Part shown: positions 22,321 through 31,416 of the stretch, piece after piece
How the letters are laid out: every line of letters begins with the position of its first letter
Position numbering within the stretch: the first letter of the stretch is position 1
Source: Hominiventricola filiformis
Lineage (GTDB): Bacteria; Bacillota; Clostridia; Lachnospirales; Lachnospiraceae
Length of the DNA: 64,000 bases
Direction: 5' to 3'
Assembly (NCBI RefSeq): GCF_020686965.1
Contig: NZ_JAJEPS010000012.1
Coordinates: 30,089-94,088, forward strand
Translations under genes and position numbers: made by a program
The notes under the pieces: model-generated
What the model was told of the DNA's origin: nothing
What the model saw: the letters and a program-made list of their open reading frames with translations, nothing else
The model's database searches: none

Positions 22321-24012
22321 ATGTATCAGAATATCAATAAAATCTATCATGCCGCCATCTATGTCAGATTATCTAAAGAAGATGGCGATATTTCCAGTTC
22401 AGCAAAACTGGAAAGTAACAGCATTTCTAACCAGAAAGCTTTGATTCTGGATTTCCTGAAAGACAAAAAAGATATAGAAGTTGTTTCAGTCCGAGTTGAT
22501 GATGGCTACTCAGGCTCTAATTTTGAGCGCCCAGCATTCCAGGCAATGCTGGAAGATATCCGGCGTGGGATTGTAGACTGCGTAGTGGTAAAAGATTTAT
22601 CACGATTTGGAAGGGAATATATTGATTCTGGGAAGTATATCGAGAGATTATTCCCGGCTCTTGGTGTGCGTTTTATTGCCATCAATGACAATTATGACAG
22701 TCTCAAGGGAAAGAATCAGGCAGACGAAATTATTATCCCATTTAAGAATTTAATCAATGATGCTTATTGCCGTGACATTTCTATTAAGATCAGGAGTAAT
22801 CTTGAGATTAAGAGGAAAAAAGGCGAATGCGTGACTCCGTTTGTAGCTTTTGGATACAGGAAGACAAAGACAGATAAGCATAAATTAGAGATTGATCCAT
22901 CTGCAGGCAGTGTAGTACAGGATATTTTTAAGATGAAGCTGCAGGGAATGAGTCAGGATGCGATTGCTAATCGTTTAAATGAACTGGGTATTCTTTCCCC
23001 ATTTGAGTATAAAATCAGCAGTGGCAGTCATTATGAAACAGGCTTCCGGCAGAAAGAACAGGCACTTTGGAGTTCCGTTACCGTCCGCAGGATACTGGAA
23101 AACGAGGTTTATATCGGAAACCTTGTGCAGGGAAAAAGGACGACACCGAACCATAAAGTGAAGCAGACTTATGTGAAACCGGAAGATGACTGGATCCGGA
23201 TTGAGAAAAATCATGAGCCATTGGTGAGTGACCGTGATTTTGAAATTGTTCAGAGACTTCTGGGCATGGATACACGTACTTCGCCTGACCAAAAGCAAGT
23301 ATATCTGTTATCCGGAATTGCTGTATGTGCGGATTGTGGTGCACCTATGACAAGAAAGGTTTCTACTGTGGCAGGGAAAAAATATGCTTATTATCTATGT
23401 TCCGCAAATAAAGAAACAAAACGCTGTTCTAGTCATAGAATACCGGAAAAGGATCTGGAAGATGCCGTACTGGTGATGCTGAAACAGCATATCCAGAATA
23501 TCCTGCACCTGAAAAGAGTCCTGGAATTTGTTGGTACTGTGCCATTTCAGGAGATCAATATGAAGAAGCTGCAGGACAGGCTGGAGAAGAAAAAACAGGA
23601 GACAGAACGTTGTAAGGAGTTACGGATGATGCTCTATTCGGATATGAAAGAGGGCATTGTATCAAAAGAAGACTATGTAGAGCTTCATGCAGCCTATGGA
23701 AAGAGGCTTAGAAATGCGGAAGAGAGTATCCGTGCAATCCAGAAAGAAATGGATAGTGAGCTGGAAAAAGCAGACAATGCCAATACCTGGCTGGATTATT
23801 TTGTGAAATATCAGGATATTGAAGAACTGTCCCGCACAGTGGTGGTAGAACTGATCAGGAAAATCCGAGTATATGATAAAAAGAATATAGAGATCACTTT
23901 TGATTTTGATGATTGTTATCAGACATTGCTGAATCAATTACCGGCTATGGGAGTTGATACGGTAATAGATGATGATAATAATCTGCAGGTTAAGGTAAAG
24001 GAGGTTGTATAA
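22321..24012 (+). CDS. Large serine recombinase 1
   Basis: 563 residues. N-terminal resolvase domain with catalytic Ser in YVRLSKED (about residue 18) and the RFGREYIDSG motif; recombinase domain (residues about 180-290); zinc ribbon CADCGAPM ... YLCSANKETKRC (residues about 338-380); C-terminal coiled coil (about 405-480). This is the TnpX/CcrC-like layout used for integration and excision of Firmicutes elements. First of three tandem copies, followed after one base by the next ATG. Confidence 0.95.
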   Translation: MYQNINKIYHAAIYVRLSKEDGDISSSAKLESNSISNQKALILDFLKDKKDIEVVSVRVDDGYSGSNFERPAFQAMLEDIRRGIVDCVVVKDLSRFGREYIDSGKYIERLFPALGVRFIAINDNYDSLKGKNQADEIIIPFKNLINDAYCRDISIKIRSNLEIKRKKGECVTPFVAFGYRKTKTDKHKLEIDPSAGSVVQDIFKMKLQGMSQDAIANRLNELGILSPFEYKISSGSHYETGFRQKEQALWSSVTVRRILENEVYIGNLVQGKRTTPNHKVKQTYVKPEDDWIRIEKNHEPLVSDRDFEIVQRLLGMDTRTSPDQKQVYLLSGIAVCADCGAPMTRKVSTVAGKKYAYYLCSANKETKRCSSHRIPEKDLEDAVLVMLKQHIQNILHLKRVLEFVGTVPFQEINMKKLQDRLEKKKQETERCKELRMMLYSDMKEGIVSKEDYVELHAAYGKRLRNAEESIRAIQKEMDSELEKADNANTWLDYFVKYQDIEELSRTVVVELIRKIRVYDKKNIEITFDFDDCYQTLLNQLPAMGVDTVIDDDNNLQVKVKEVV

Positions 24013-24013
24013 A

Positions 24014-25705
24014 ATGGCACGAAAGAGTAGGAAAAACATTCCGGAAGTAGTCGGCAGTGCAACCGTCCAGACAGAGGTGAGAAGACCATTCCGGGCAGGA
24101 TTGTATGCCAGAATTTCAATGGAAACAGAAGAAACATTAGAAAGAGGGACGATAGAAACCCAGGTGGAATTGATGAAAAACTTTGTAGCAGATACGGAAG
24201 ATATTTCGGTTGCGGAAGTTTATAAGGACTCAGACTATTCAGGTACAAATTTTGACCGTCCTGGATTCGTACAGATGATGGAAGATATCAAGCATGGAAA
24301 AATCAATTGTGTTATTGTAAAAGATTTGTCCAGACTTGGAAGAAATTATGTCGAAACCAGCAACTATATTGAACGAGTATTTCCGTTTTTTCATGTAAGA
24401 TTCCTGGCTGTGACAGATGATTTCGATTCCTTCAGAGAGGGTGTGGATCTTACAGTTCCACTGAAGAATATTATCAATGAGTTCTATTCGAAAGACCTTG
24501 CCAAAAAGAGCAGCAGCGCAAAAAAAGCTCTTTGGAAAAAAGGAAAATTTACAAGTGCCTGGGAACCGTATGGTTACAGAAAGTCAGAAGAAGACCATCA
24601 TCAGCTGATCGTTGATGAAGAAGCTGCAGAACATTTGAAAAGTATATTTTCTATGTATATGGATGGCAGGAACTATAGTGATATTGCAAGACAGCTCAAT
24701 AAAGATGGAGTTTTATCGCCGACTTTACAGAGAAAATTCTATAAAACCGGTGAAAAGCCGCTTCCGGAGTCAAAACCCTGGAACAATTATGAAGTGAAAC
24801 GAGTTCTTCAGGATGTTCATTGCACAGGTGATTCTGTATTTGGAAAATATCAGCAAAGTGTTTTCCAGGGAAATAAACAGAGAAATCGACCAGAGAGTGA
24901 ATGGGTGCATGTGGAGAACACGCATGAAGGGATTATAGATAGAGAGTTGTTTCAACAGGTACAATCTAAAATCCAGGAATATACGGAAGCTTATAAGAAG
25001 AAACATCAGCAGAACAATGGAGCTATTAGAAACCATAATTTCTATACAGGAAAGATATGGTGCGGAGGCTGTGGCAACCGCATGACGTTGTCCAGAGAAA
25101 GAAATGGCACATTCTTTTATATCTGCGGAGCCAATACTAACCATAAATCCGGAGGAAAGCAATGCAAAGGGCACAGAGTCAGAAAAGAATATGTGGATGA
25201 CGATGTTCTTCGCCTGATTCAAACGCATATGAAAACCGTATTGGATACAGAAAAAATGATTCAGGAAATGAATGCAGCTTCCAAAAATCAGACACAGTAC
25301 CTGCTTTTGGATAAAGAGGTGGGGAAACTTCGACGGGAACTAAGCCGTATCAGTAAGCGTAAATCGGATTTATATGAAGACTATTCCGAACGTTTGATTA
25401 CAGAAGAAGAATACATACAGTTTTCTCGGATCTATTCCAATGAAATTGAGAATATCAAGAGCCGTCTGGACACAGTATTGGCGGCACAGGTTCGGTATTC
25501 CCAGGATTACCACATTGAAGAAGGCTGGGGAAATGTGATACATACTTATATGTCAAAGCGTAAGCTGACAAAAGAAATGGCAGATGCCTTTGTAGATTCA
25601 ATTATTATCCGTGGTAAGTATGATTATGAGATCAAGCTGGTATATGACGATCAGTTTGCAGATTTACAGAAACTAAAGAAAGAGAAGGAGGCGCAGTCAA
25701 GATGA
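24014..25705 (+). CDS. Large serine recombinase 2
   Basis: 563 residues from ATG 24014 (the upstream in-frame codons lie in the previous gene's end). Catalytic Ser in YARISMET (about residue 31), LSRLGRNYVETSN, zinc ribbon CGGCGNRM ... YICGANTNHKSGGKQC, then a coiled coil (about 425-485). The N-terminal MARKSRKNIPEV tail is basic, unlike copies 1 and 3. The ATGA overlap with copy 3 means all three are translated together. Confidence 0.95.
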   Translation: MARKSRKNIPEVVGSATVQTEVRRPFRAGLYARISMETEETLERGTIETQVELMKNFVADTEDISVAEVYKDSDYSGTNFDRPGFVQMMEDIKHGKINCVIVKDLSRLGRNYVETSNYIERVFPFFHVRFLAVTDDFDSFREGVDLTVPLKNIINEFYSKDLAKKSSSAKKALWKKGKFTSAWEPYGYRKSEEDHHQLIVDEEAAEHLKSIFSMYMDGRNYSDIARQLNKDGVLSPTLQRKFYKTGEKPLPESKPWNNYEVKRVLQDVHCTGDSVFGKYQQSVFQGNKQRNRPESEWVHVENTHEGIIDRELFQQVQSKIQEYTEAYKKKHQQNNGAIRNHNFYTGKIWCGGCGNRMTLSRERNGTFFYICGANTNHKSGGKQCKGHRVRKEYVDDDVLRLIQTHMKTVLDTEKMIQEMNAASKNQTQYLLLDKEVGKLRRELSRISKRKSDLYEDYSERLITEEEYIQFSRIYSNEIENIKSRLDTVLAAQVRYSQDYHIEEGWGNVIHTYMSKRKLTKEMADAFVDSIIIRGKYDYEIKLVYDDQFADLQKLKKEKEAQSR

Positions 25706-27279
25706 CAGATCTTAGAAAAACAGCTGTTTACATCCGTTTGTCTGCAGAAGATGACAATGTAGATGGCAGAGCCAAAAAAGAGAGCGACAGTGTAACTTCT
25801 CAGAGAATTCTGTTAAAATCATTTGCAATTGATGAGCTGGGTGTAGCTGAGTTGGATATTCTGGAATATGTGGATGACGGTGTTAGCGGTACTCATTTTA
25901 AAAGGCAGGGATTTCAACAGCTGCAGGATGACATGAAAAGCGGAGAAATCGGCTGTGTAGTTGTGAAAGACTTTTCCAGATTTGGAAGAGACTATCTGGA
26001 AGTTGGATTTTATATTGAATATATTTTCCCACTTCTACAGATTCGATTTATTTCGATTAATGACAGCTATGACAGTGCAGCGAGCAGCGGAATGACTGGT
26101 GGAATGAATGTAGCATTGCAGAATCTGATATACAATATGTATAGCCTGGATTTGTCCAAGAAAATTTCATCAGCATTGCAGACAAGAACGAGAAATGGTA
26201 CACGCCTTCCGGTAAATGCCAGATATGGCTATAAAAAAGGAAAAGACGGAAGACTGGAAGTTGATCCGGAGGCTGCAAAAGTCGTGAAAATGATTTTTCG
26301 GATGGCAGCGGAAGGAACAAGTTTCGCAGATATTACAAGGGAATTGAACAGACAGGCGATTGCCACTTGTGATGAGCAGAAATTATCAAGAGGGGATCAG
26401 GTGCAGTTCCAGAGGTTTGACACGATCAAAAAGAAACATTGGAGCCCTACGACAGTAGCGGCAATTGTCCGGGATGAGATTTATATTGGAACCAGAATCT
26501 GGGGAAAAACACGTTGCAGTATGCATACCGGTCATAAAGCAGTTCTGAATGATGAAACAGAATGGGTTCGCCTGGAAAATCATCATACGGCAATTATAGA
26601 CAGAGCATTGTTTGAAAAAGCAAATGAAATGCATCCGAAAAAGAAGAGAAGTGTTGCGGAATCACGCACCAATTTTACTCTGGAAAGGCGTAAAAAACAG
26701 CCGGCATTACTGATATGTGCCAACTGTGGGCATTCTTTACTAAAAGAAACGGAGCATCTGCTAAAATGCTCAGATGCTCGAACCAATGGAGATCCTGTGT
26801 GTCGAAGTCTGGTGATCCGACGGGAACCGCTGGAGGAGAATATCCTTGGGCTTGTCCATCAGTATGCAGCGTCAATGTTGGAAAAAGAAAAGAAAGTATC
26901 TTCCAACAGGCAATGCGACGACAAAGAGATCAATACCGCAGAATTGCAAAAACAAAGCCGACAGTTGACCTCGGAAAAGATGAAACTCTATGATGCTTAC
27001 AAAGATGGTCGTATAGATCGTGATTCGTATAAGCAGAGAGCTGGAAAGATAAGTGTACAGCTGGAGGAAATAAAACGAAAGATAGAAGATGCGGAGAATA
27101 GTAAAAAGCTTCTTGAACAAAATGAACTTTCTGATAAAATAAAACTAAAAGATTTCTTGGGAATTCAGAAGTTCGATACAGAGAAGTTGCGTGAGATTAT
27201 CAAGGTGATCCGTGTTCATTGTCAGGATGAAATTGAAATCGAATGGAATTTTGACGATATTTTTTCGGAACAGAGGTAA
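25702..27279 (+). CDS. Large serine recombinase 3
   Basis: 525 residues. Catalytic Ser in YIRLSAED (about residue 14), FSRFGRDYLEVG, zinc ribbon CANCGHSL ... LLKCSDARTNGDPVC, C-terminal coiled coil (about 420-480) and the DEIEIEWNFDDIF end. Closest to the right end of the element. In other three-recombinase elements the copies are thought to act together; each here keeps its catalytic residues, so none looks dead. Confidence 0.95.
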   Translation: MTDLRKTAVYIRLSAEDDNVDGRAKKESDSVTSQRILLKSFAIDELGVAELDILEYVDDGVSGTHFKRQGFQQLQDDMKSGEIGCVVVKDFSRFGRDYLEVGFYIEYIFPLLQIRFISINDSYDSAASSGMTGGMNVALQNLIYNMYSLDLSKKISSALQTRTRNGTRLPVNARYGYKKGKDGRLEVDPEAAKVVKMIFRMAAEGTSFADITRELNRQAIATCDEQKLSRGDQVQFQRFDTIKKKHWSPTTVAAIVRDEIYIGTRIWGKTRCSMHTGHKAVLNDETEWVRLENHHTAIIDRALFEKANEMHPKKKRSVAESRTNFTLERRKKQPALLICANCGHSLLKETEHLLKCSDARTNGDPVCRSLVIRREPLEENILGLVHQYAASMLEKEKKVSSNRQCDDKEINTAELQKQSRQLTSEKMKLYDAYKDGRIDRDSYKQRAGKISVQLEEIKRKIEDAENSKKLLEQNELSDKIKLKDFLGIQKFDTEKLREIIKVIRVHCQDEIEIEWNFDDIFSEQR

Positions 27280-27321
27280 CTTGAGCAGGACAAGAAGGAC
27301 TTATCAGAAGATAATAAAGGT

Positions 27322-27382
27322 GCTGGGACTACCTGATGGAAGCGTCAGATAGTCTTCGGCAGAAAAAAATAAAATTTTTTTT
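27322..27382 (+). terminator. Terminator after the recombinases
   Basis: An imperfect stem GACTAcCTGA / TCAGaTAGTC with outer GC pairs (27322-27360), followed by an A-rich stretch and eight T (27375-27382). It ends the recombinase transcript close to the element's right end. Confidence 0.65.
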
Positions 27383-27389
27383 GTCCTAT

Positions 27390-27410
27390 ACTTGACACAT
27401 CCACATGTAT
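27390..27410. other. Probable right end (attachment junction) of the serine-recombinase element
   Basis: Recombinase-side noncoding sequence changes here into the interior of a tyrosine-integrase reading frame. The integrase frame makes sense from about 27398 onward (T/H-P-H-V-C-R-H-T-Y), so the crossover lies within roughly 27390-27410. The left half-site is outside the window, so core bases cannot be fixed. Confidence 0.5.
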
Positions 27411-27571
27411 GCCGGCACACCTATTGCACAAATATGGCAAAATCCGGAATGAATCCAAAAGCATTGCAATATTTGATGGGCCACTCAGATATCAGCGTAA
27501 CGCTGAATACATATACGCATGTAAATCTTGAGGATGCCAGGGAAGAAGTTGCCCGGATTCAGGTTGTGTAA
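27404..27571 (+). pseudogene. 3' remnant of a tyrosine-recombinase integrase
   Basis: 56 codons reading HVCRHTYCTNMAKSGMNP then LQYLMGHSDISVTLNTYTHV and a stop at 27569-27571. These are the last three catalytic boxes of phage-type integrases: Arg in RHTY, His in GHSD, and the Tyr nucleophile in NTYTHV. The N-terminal 80 percent is missing, replaced by the serine-recombinase element. The element was probably inserted into an intact int gene; the 5' half should lie beyond its left end. The frame has no stop within the remnant, so the disruption looks recent. Confidence 0.85.
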
Positions 27572-27750
27572 TTACGATTTTTAATTGAAAATAGCAAGGT
27601 ATAAAATAGAAAAACATACACCTTATTTTACACCTTTTGCGGACGATATTATGCGAAAATAAACCAGGTTATGCCAGAAAGCAAAAATTTACAAAGGCTT
27701 ACAAAGCCCGAAAAACCAAGAAAAACTAAGAAATGCGAGGTTATGCAACA
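27572..27750. other. Gap between integrase remnant and phosphatase gene; possible old att region
   Basis: About 180 bases, AT-rich, with no gene. Integrases usually sit next to their attachment site, so the older element's att core may be here, for instance near the A-rich repeats GAAAAACCAAGAAAAACTAA around 27710-27730. No repeat partner is in view to prove it. Confidence 0.3.
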
Positions 27751-28215
27751 ATGATAAAAGTACTCTTTATCTGCCACGGCAATATTTGCCGCAGCACCAT
27801 GGCCCAGTACGTCATGCAGTATTTAGTGGACAAGCGTGGTCTGAGTGATTGTTTTTACATCGACTCCGCTGCCACCAGCACGGAGGAGATCGGCAACCGG
27901 CCGCACCGGGGCACCCAGGCGAAATTATATGAGGTTGGCATTCCCTGCGGGGATCATCGGGCGGTACAGATGAAGCGTTCTGATTATGAGAAATATGATT
28001 ACCTGATCGGTATGGACACCTGGAATATACGCAATATGAACCGCATTGCAGGCGGCGATCCGGAGCATAAGATTCACAAACTTCTGGAATTTACGAACCG
28101 GGACGGGGACATTGCGGACCCTTGGTATACGGGTAATTTTGATGAGACATATACGGATGTGATGGAGGGCTGCCAGGATCTTCTGGAACACATCCTGAAG
28201 GAGGATATGGAGTAG
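27751..28215 (+). CDS. Low-molecular-weight protein-tyrosine phosphatase
   Basis: 154 residues from ATG 27751. The P-loop CHGNICRS gives Cys8 and Arg14 of the C-X5-R site, and DPWYTGNFDETY near residue 122 gives the general-acid Asp. It removes phosphate from protein tyrosines, often of exopolysaccharide kinases, or acts in stress resistance. The upstream in-frame ATG 27733 has a worse context. The stop overlaps the next GTG by one base. Confidence 0.92.
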   Translation: MIKVLFICHGNICRSTMAQYVMQYLVDKRGLSDCFYIDSAATSTEEIGNRPHRGTQAKLYEVGIPCGDHRAVQMKRSDYEKYDYLIGMDTWNIRNMNRIAGGDPEHKIHKLLEFTNRDGDIADPWYTGNFDETYTDVMEGCQDLLEHILKEDME

Positions 28216-29282
28216 TGAAGCTGATACATTGTGCGGATCTGCATCTGGATTCCCGAATGGAATCCGGACTGCCGCCGGAGAAAGCCCGGGAGCGGCGGAT
28301 GGAGCTTTTGCATACATTTACAAAAATGGTGGACATGGCGGCAGAAGACGGCGTGGAAGCAATTTTACTGTGTGGAGATTTATTTGACGCGGGCAAGGTG
28401 TCCGTGCGGGCACGGAACTGTGTGCTGAATGCGATGCGGAAATATCCGCAGATTTATTTTTATTATCTGAAGGGAAATCATGATCGGGAGGATCTGCTTA
28501 CTGGTGAGAATGAACTGCCGGAAAACCTGCGTATGTTTGGAAATAGCTGGAAGACATATGAGCAGGATGGCATCTGTATTACCGGAGCGGAACTTTCGGA
28601 AGAAAATGTGGGATTGCTTCCACAGGCACTGGAGCTGGATGCGGAGAAGGTAAATCTTGTGCTGCTCCATGGAATGGCCAGTGAATACGGCGGAGGAGCG
28701 GATGGCATTGCGCTGCGGGATTTCCGGGATAAAGGAATTGATTATCTAGCACTTGGTCATATTCATTCATACCAGCAGGAGCAACTGGATGACAGAGGCA
28801 TCTGGTGCTATAGTGGCTGTCTGGAAGGGCGAGGATTTGATGAATGTGGTCCGAAGGGATATGTGAAGCTGGAGATTGAGGATGGTCATGTGCAATCAGA
28901 ATTTGTTCCCTGCGCATGCCGGACACTTCACGAAGTGGAAACAGATCTGACAGACTGCCAGACGGAGCAGGAAATGTTTGCGGCAGCAGAGCAGGCGCTT
29001 GCAAAGATTCCGGAAAAGGACCTGGTAAAACTGGTGCTGACGGGAGAGTTACTGCCGGAACTGACTCCAGACGTTGACTGGATGGAAACGAAGCTGAAAG
29101 AGGCTTATTATTTTCTGAAAGTAAAGGATCAGACAAGGCTGTTGATCCGGCCGGAGGATTATCAGTATGATGTGTCTCTGAAGGGCGAGTTTGTGCGCCA
29201 GGTGATGGCATCTGAACTGTCGGAAGAGGAAAAAGAAGAAATATTGCGGCTGGGACTCCGCGCGTTGAATGGGGAGGAATAG
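28215..29282 (+). CDS. Metallophosphoesterase, SbcD/YhaO-like DNA exonuclease
   Basis: 355 residues starting at GTG 28215. Phosphoesterase motifs in order: HCADLHLDS (residues 5-13), LLCGDLFDAG (about 52), KGNHDRED (about 90), LLHGM (about 152), ALGHIHSYQ (about 183), supplying the metal ligands. This is the Mre11/SbcD fold; length and pairing with an SMC-like ATPase with a membrane segment match YhaO. Together they probably process DNA ends. Its stop is two bases from the partner's start. Confidence 0.88.
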   Translation: MKLIHCADLHLDSRMESGLPPEKARERRMELLHTFTKMVDMAAEDGVEAILLCGDLFDAGKVSVRARNCVLNAMRKYPQIYFYYLKGNHDREDLLTGENELPENLRMFGNSWKTYEQDGICITGAELSEENVGLLPQALELDAEKVNLVLLHGMASEYGGGADGIALRDFRDKGIDYLALGHIHSYQQEQLDDRGIWCYSGCLEGRGFDECGPKGYVKLEIEDGHVQSEFVPCACRTLHEVETDLTDCQTEQEMFAAAEQALAKIPEKDLVKLVLTGELLPELTPDVDWMETKLKEAYYFLKVKDQTRLLIRPEDYQYDVSLKGEFVRQVMASELSEEEKEEILRLGLRALNGEE

Positions 29283-29283
29283 C

Positions 29284-31416
29284 ATGCAGATTAAGAAGAT
29301 ACATATTTCAAATTTTGGAAAGCTGCATGAGATGCAGATGGATTTTTCTGAAGGTCTCAATGTGATTAACGGAGAAAATGGCTGGGGCAAATCCACCCTG
29401 GCTGCATTTCTGAAAGCCATGCTTTATGGAATGGATGTTACCACGAAGCGGTCTTTGCTGGAAAATGAGCGGCGCAGATATAAGCCATGGCAGGGCGGTG
29501 CTTATGGCGGCAGCATGGAATTTGAGGCGAATGGAAAATCTTATCGAATGGAGCGGTTTTTCGGAACGAAGGAACGGGAAGACAAATTTGCTCTTTATGA
29601 TTTGGCAACAGGGCTTCCAAGTACCGATTATTCGGAACATCTGGGAGAGGAGTTATTTCATATTGACCGGGCAGCATGGGAGAGAACCTGCTATCTTGGC
29701 CAGCTGAATCTGGGTGTGGCGGTCAATGACAGTCTTAATGCAAGACTTACCCATGTGGAAGAAGAGTCCGGTGACATGCAGAATTATGAGCAGGCGGTGC
29801 GTTTGCTGGAAGACCGGATGAAATATTTCCGAAAGACCGGCAACCGGGGACAGATTGCGAAGCTTCGGGATGATCAGAGAGCAGTCCGGGAAGATCAGAT
29901 GATACTTATGAACCGGATGAAAGAACTGGAAAATGAGAGGACAGCTCATATTGAGCAGAAACGTCAGGAACAATTTGCTCATGAAAAAACGGAGCAGCTG
30001 GAGAAGACAGGACGGAAGCTGCAGGAACGGAATATTCAGAAAAATGAGCAGGAACAGTATCTACAGTTAAAACAGAGAGCGGATGCGACAGAAGCTGTGC
30101 TGCAGAAAGCAAATGTGGCACTGGCACAGTATGAGACCGTTCCGGCGGATGAAACTTTGCTGGATCTTTTGAGAAACCAGATTTATGAACTGCGGACAAC
30201 CATAGAAAAACGGGAAGCAGCGGCACAGCAAAAGGAACGCAGTGAAGCGTCAGTGCGTTCTCAGCAGGAAGTGCTGGAGGAATGTCAGGAGCTGGTGGCA
30301 GGAAGAAAGCAGGGACTGGCAGGTGCATTTGGCACAGCTGCAGCAGGTGCAGTTTTTGTGCTGCTGTCTAAGACAGTAGCTAATGCGGAGATCTTTTCCA
30401 GTGAGAAAGCATCGATGCTGGCCGGAGCTGCAACGTTGGTATTTGGGGCTTTACTGATCATTGGTTCCTTCTTAAAAGCGCTTCGGGAGACCGGAAAATG
30501 GGGCAAACAGGGAAGAGAACTTCATAAGGTAAAGGTTGCACTTGAAAATTATGAGGAACAGGCAGAACAGGATGCAGAAGTTTACGAGGAACTGGACCAG
30601 ACCATGAAGGAACTTCGGCATCGACTGACCGAAACATTCCAGACATCGGAGGATGCGACGCCGGAAGAACTGGAAGCCTGCTGGCAGCAGGAACGGAAGC
30701 GTTCGCAGGAATATCAGCAGCTGAAAGCGGAGTGCGAGAGCCGGAGAAATGCTTCGAGAGATGCGAAGGAAATTTGTCAGTCTTATTTAAATGATCACCC
30801 CAAAGCAGCGGAACCGCTGCCGGAGATGGAATTTATTTCTCAGGAAGAGCTGGAGAGACGATTGCAGCAGAACCGGGAAGCAGAAAAAGCAATCCAGCAG
30901 GAGACCGGACGAATAGAGAGCCGGATTCGCATGCTGGAAGAGGAAACAGTGAGATTGCCGGAGCTGGAAGAGCAGGATGCAGCGTTGACTGCACAGATTG
31001 AAGATGCAGTCCGCACCTGTGACCGTCTGGAACAGACGCTGGGATTCCTGGAGACAGCCAAAAACCAGCTGCTGTCGAGATATCTGGATCGCCTGAAAGA
31101 AGGTACGGAAGACTACCTGTCAGAATTAGTGCCGGAGTGGGAACCGTCAGTTGCCATGGATGTCAATCTGAAGATGAAGGTACAGCAGGAAGGAAGCCTT
31201 CGGGATACCGAATGTTTCAGCACTGGCTGGCAGGATTTATTCCGGCTGGCGGAGCGCTTTGCACTGGTGGATGCCATCTGCGATGCAGATCAGCCGACGG
31301 TGGTGCTTGATGATCCTTTTGTGAACCTGGATCCGAAGAAGTATAAGAATGCCAGAAAGATTCTGGAAAAGCTGGGCGAAAAAAGGCAGCTGATCTATTT
31401 CAGCTGCCGGGAGTGA
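29284..31416 (+). CDS. YhaN/SbcC-like AAA ATPase with membrane segment
   Basis: 710 residues from ATG 29284. Walker A GENGWGKST (about residue 34), long coiled coils (about 170-330 and 420-600), two membrane segments in the middle (LAGAFGTAAAGAVFVLLS and MLAGAATLVFGALLIIGSF, about residues 345-400), and C-terminal Walker B VVLDDPFVNLD with a signature-like STGWQDLFRLAERFAL. SbcC itself has a zinc hook there; the hydrophobic pair marks YhaN-like proteins, which would hold the nuclease at the membrane. It overlaps the convergent MATE gene by 22 bases. Confidence 0.87.
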   Translation: MQIKKIHISNFGKLHEMQMDFSEGLNVINGENGWGKSTLAAFLKAMLYGMDVTTKRSLLENERRRYKPWQGGAYGGSMEFEANGKSYRMERFFGTKEREDKFALYDLATGLPSTDYSEHLGEELFHIDRAAWERTCYLGQLNLGVAVNDSLNARLTHVEEESGDMQNYEQAVRLLEDRMKYFRKTGNRGQIAKLRDDQRAVREDQMILMNRMKELENERTAHIEQKRQEQFAHEKTEQLEKTGRKLQERNIQKNEQEQYLQLKQRADATEAVLQKANVALAQYETVPADETLLDLLRNQIYELRTTIEKREAAAQQKERSEASVRSQQEVLEECQELVAGRKQGLAGAFGTAAAGAVFVLLSKTVANAEIFSSEKASMLAGAATLVFGALLIIGSFLKALRETGKWGKQGRELHKVKVALENYEEQAEQDAEVYEELDQTMKELRHRLTETFQTSEDATPEELEACWQQERKRSQEYQQLKAECESRRNASRDAKEICQSYLNDHPKAAEPLPEMEFISQEELERRLQQNREAEKAIQQETGRIESRIRMLEEETVRLPELEEQDAALTAQIEDAVRTCDRLEQTLGFLETAKNQLLSRYLDRLKEGTEDYLSELVPEWEPSVAMDVNLKMKVQQEGSLRDTECFSTGWQDLFRLAERFALVDAICDADQPTVVLDDPFVNLDPKKYKNARKILEKLGEKRQLIYFSCRE

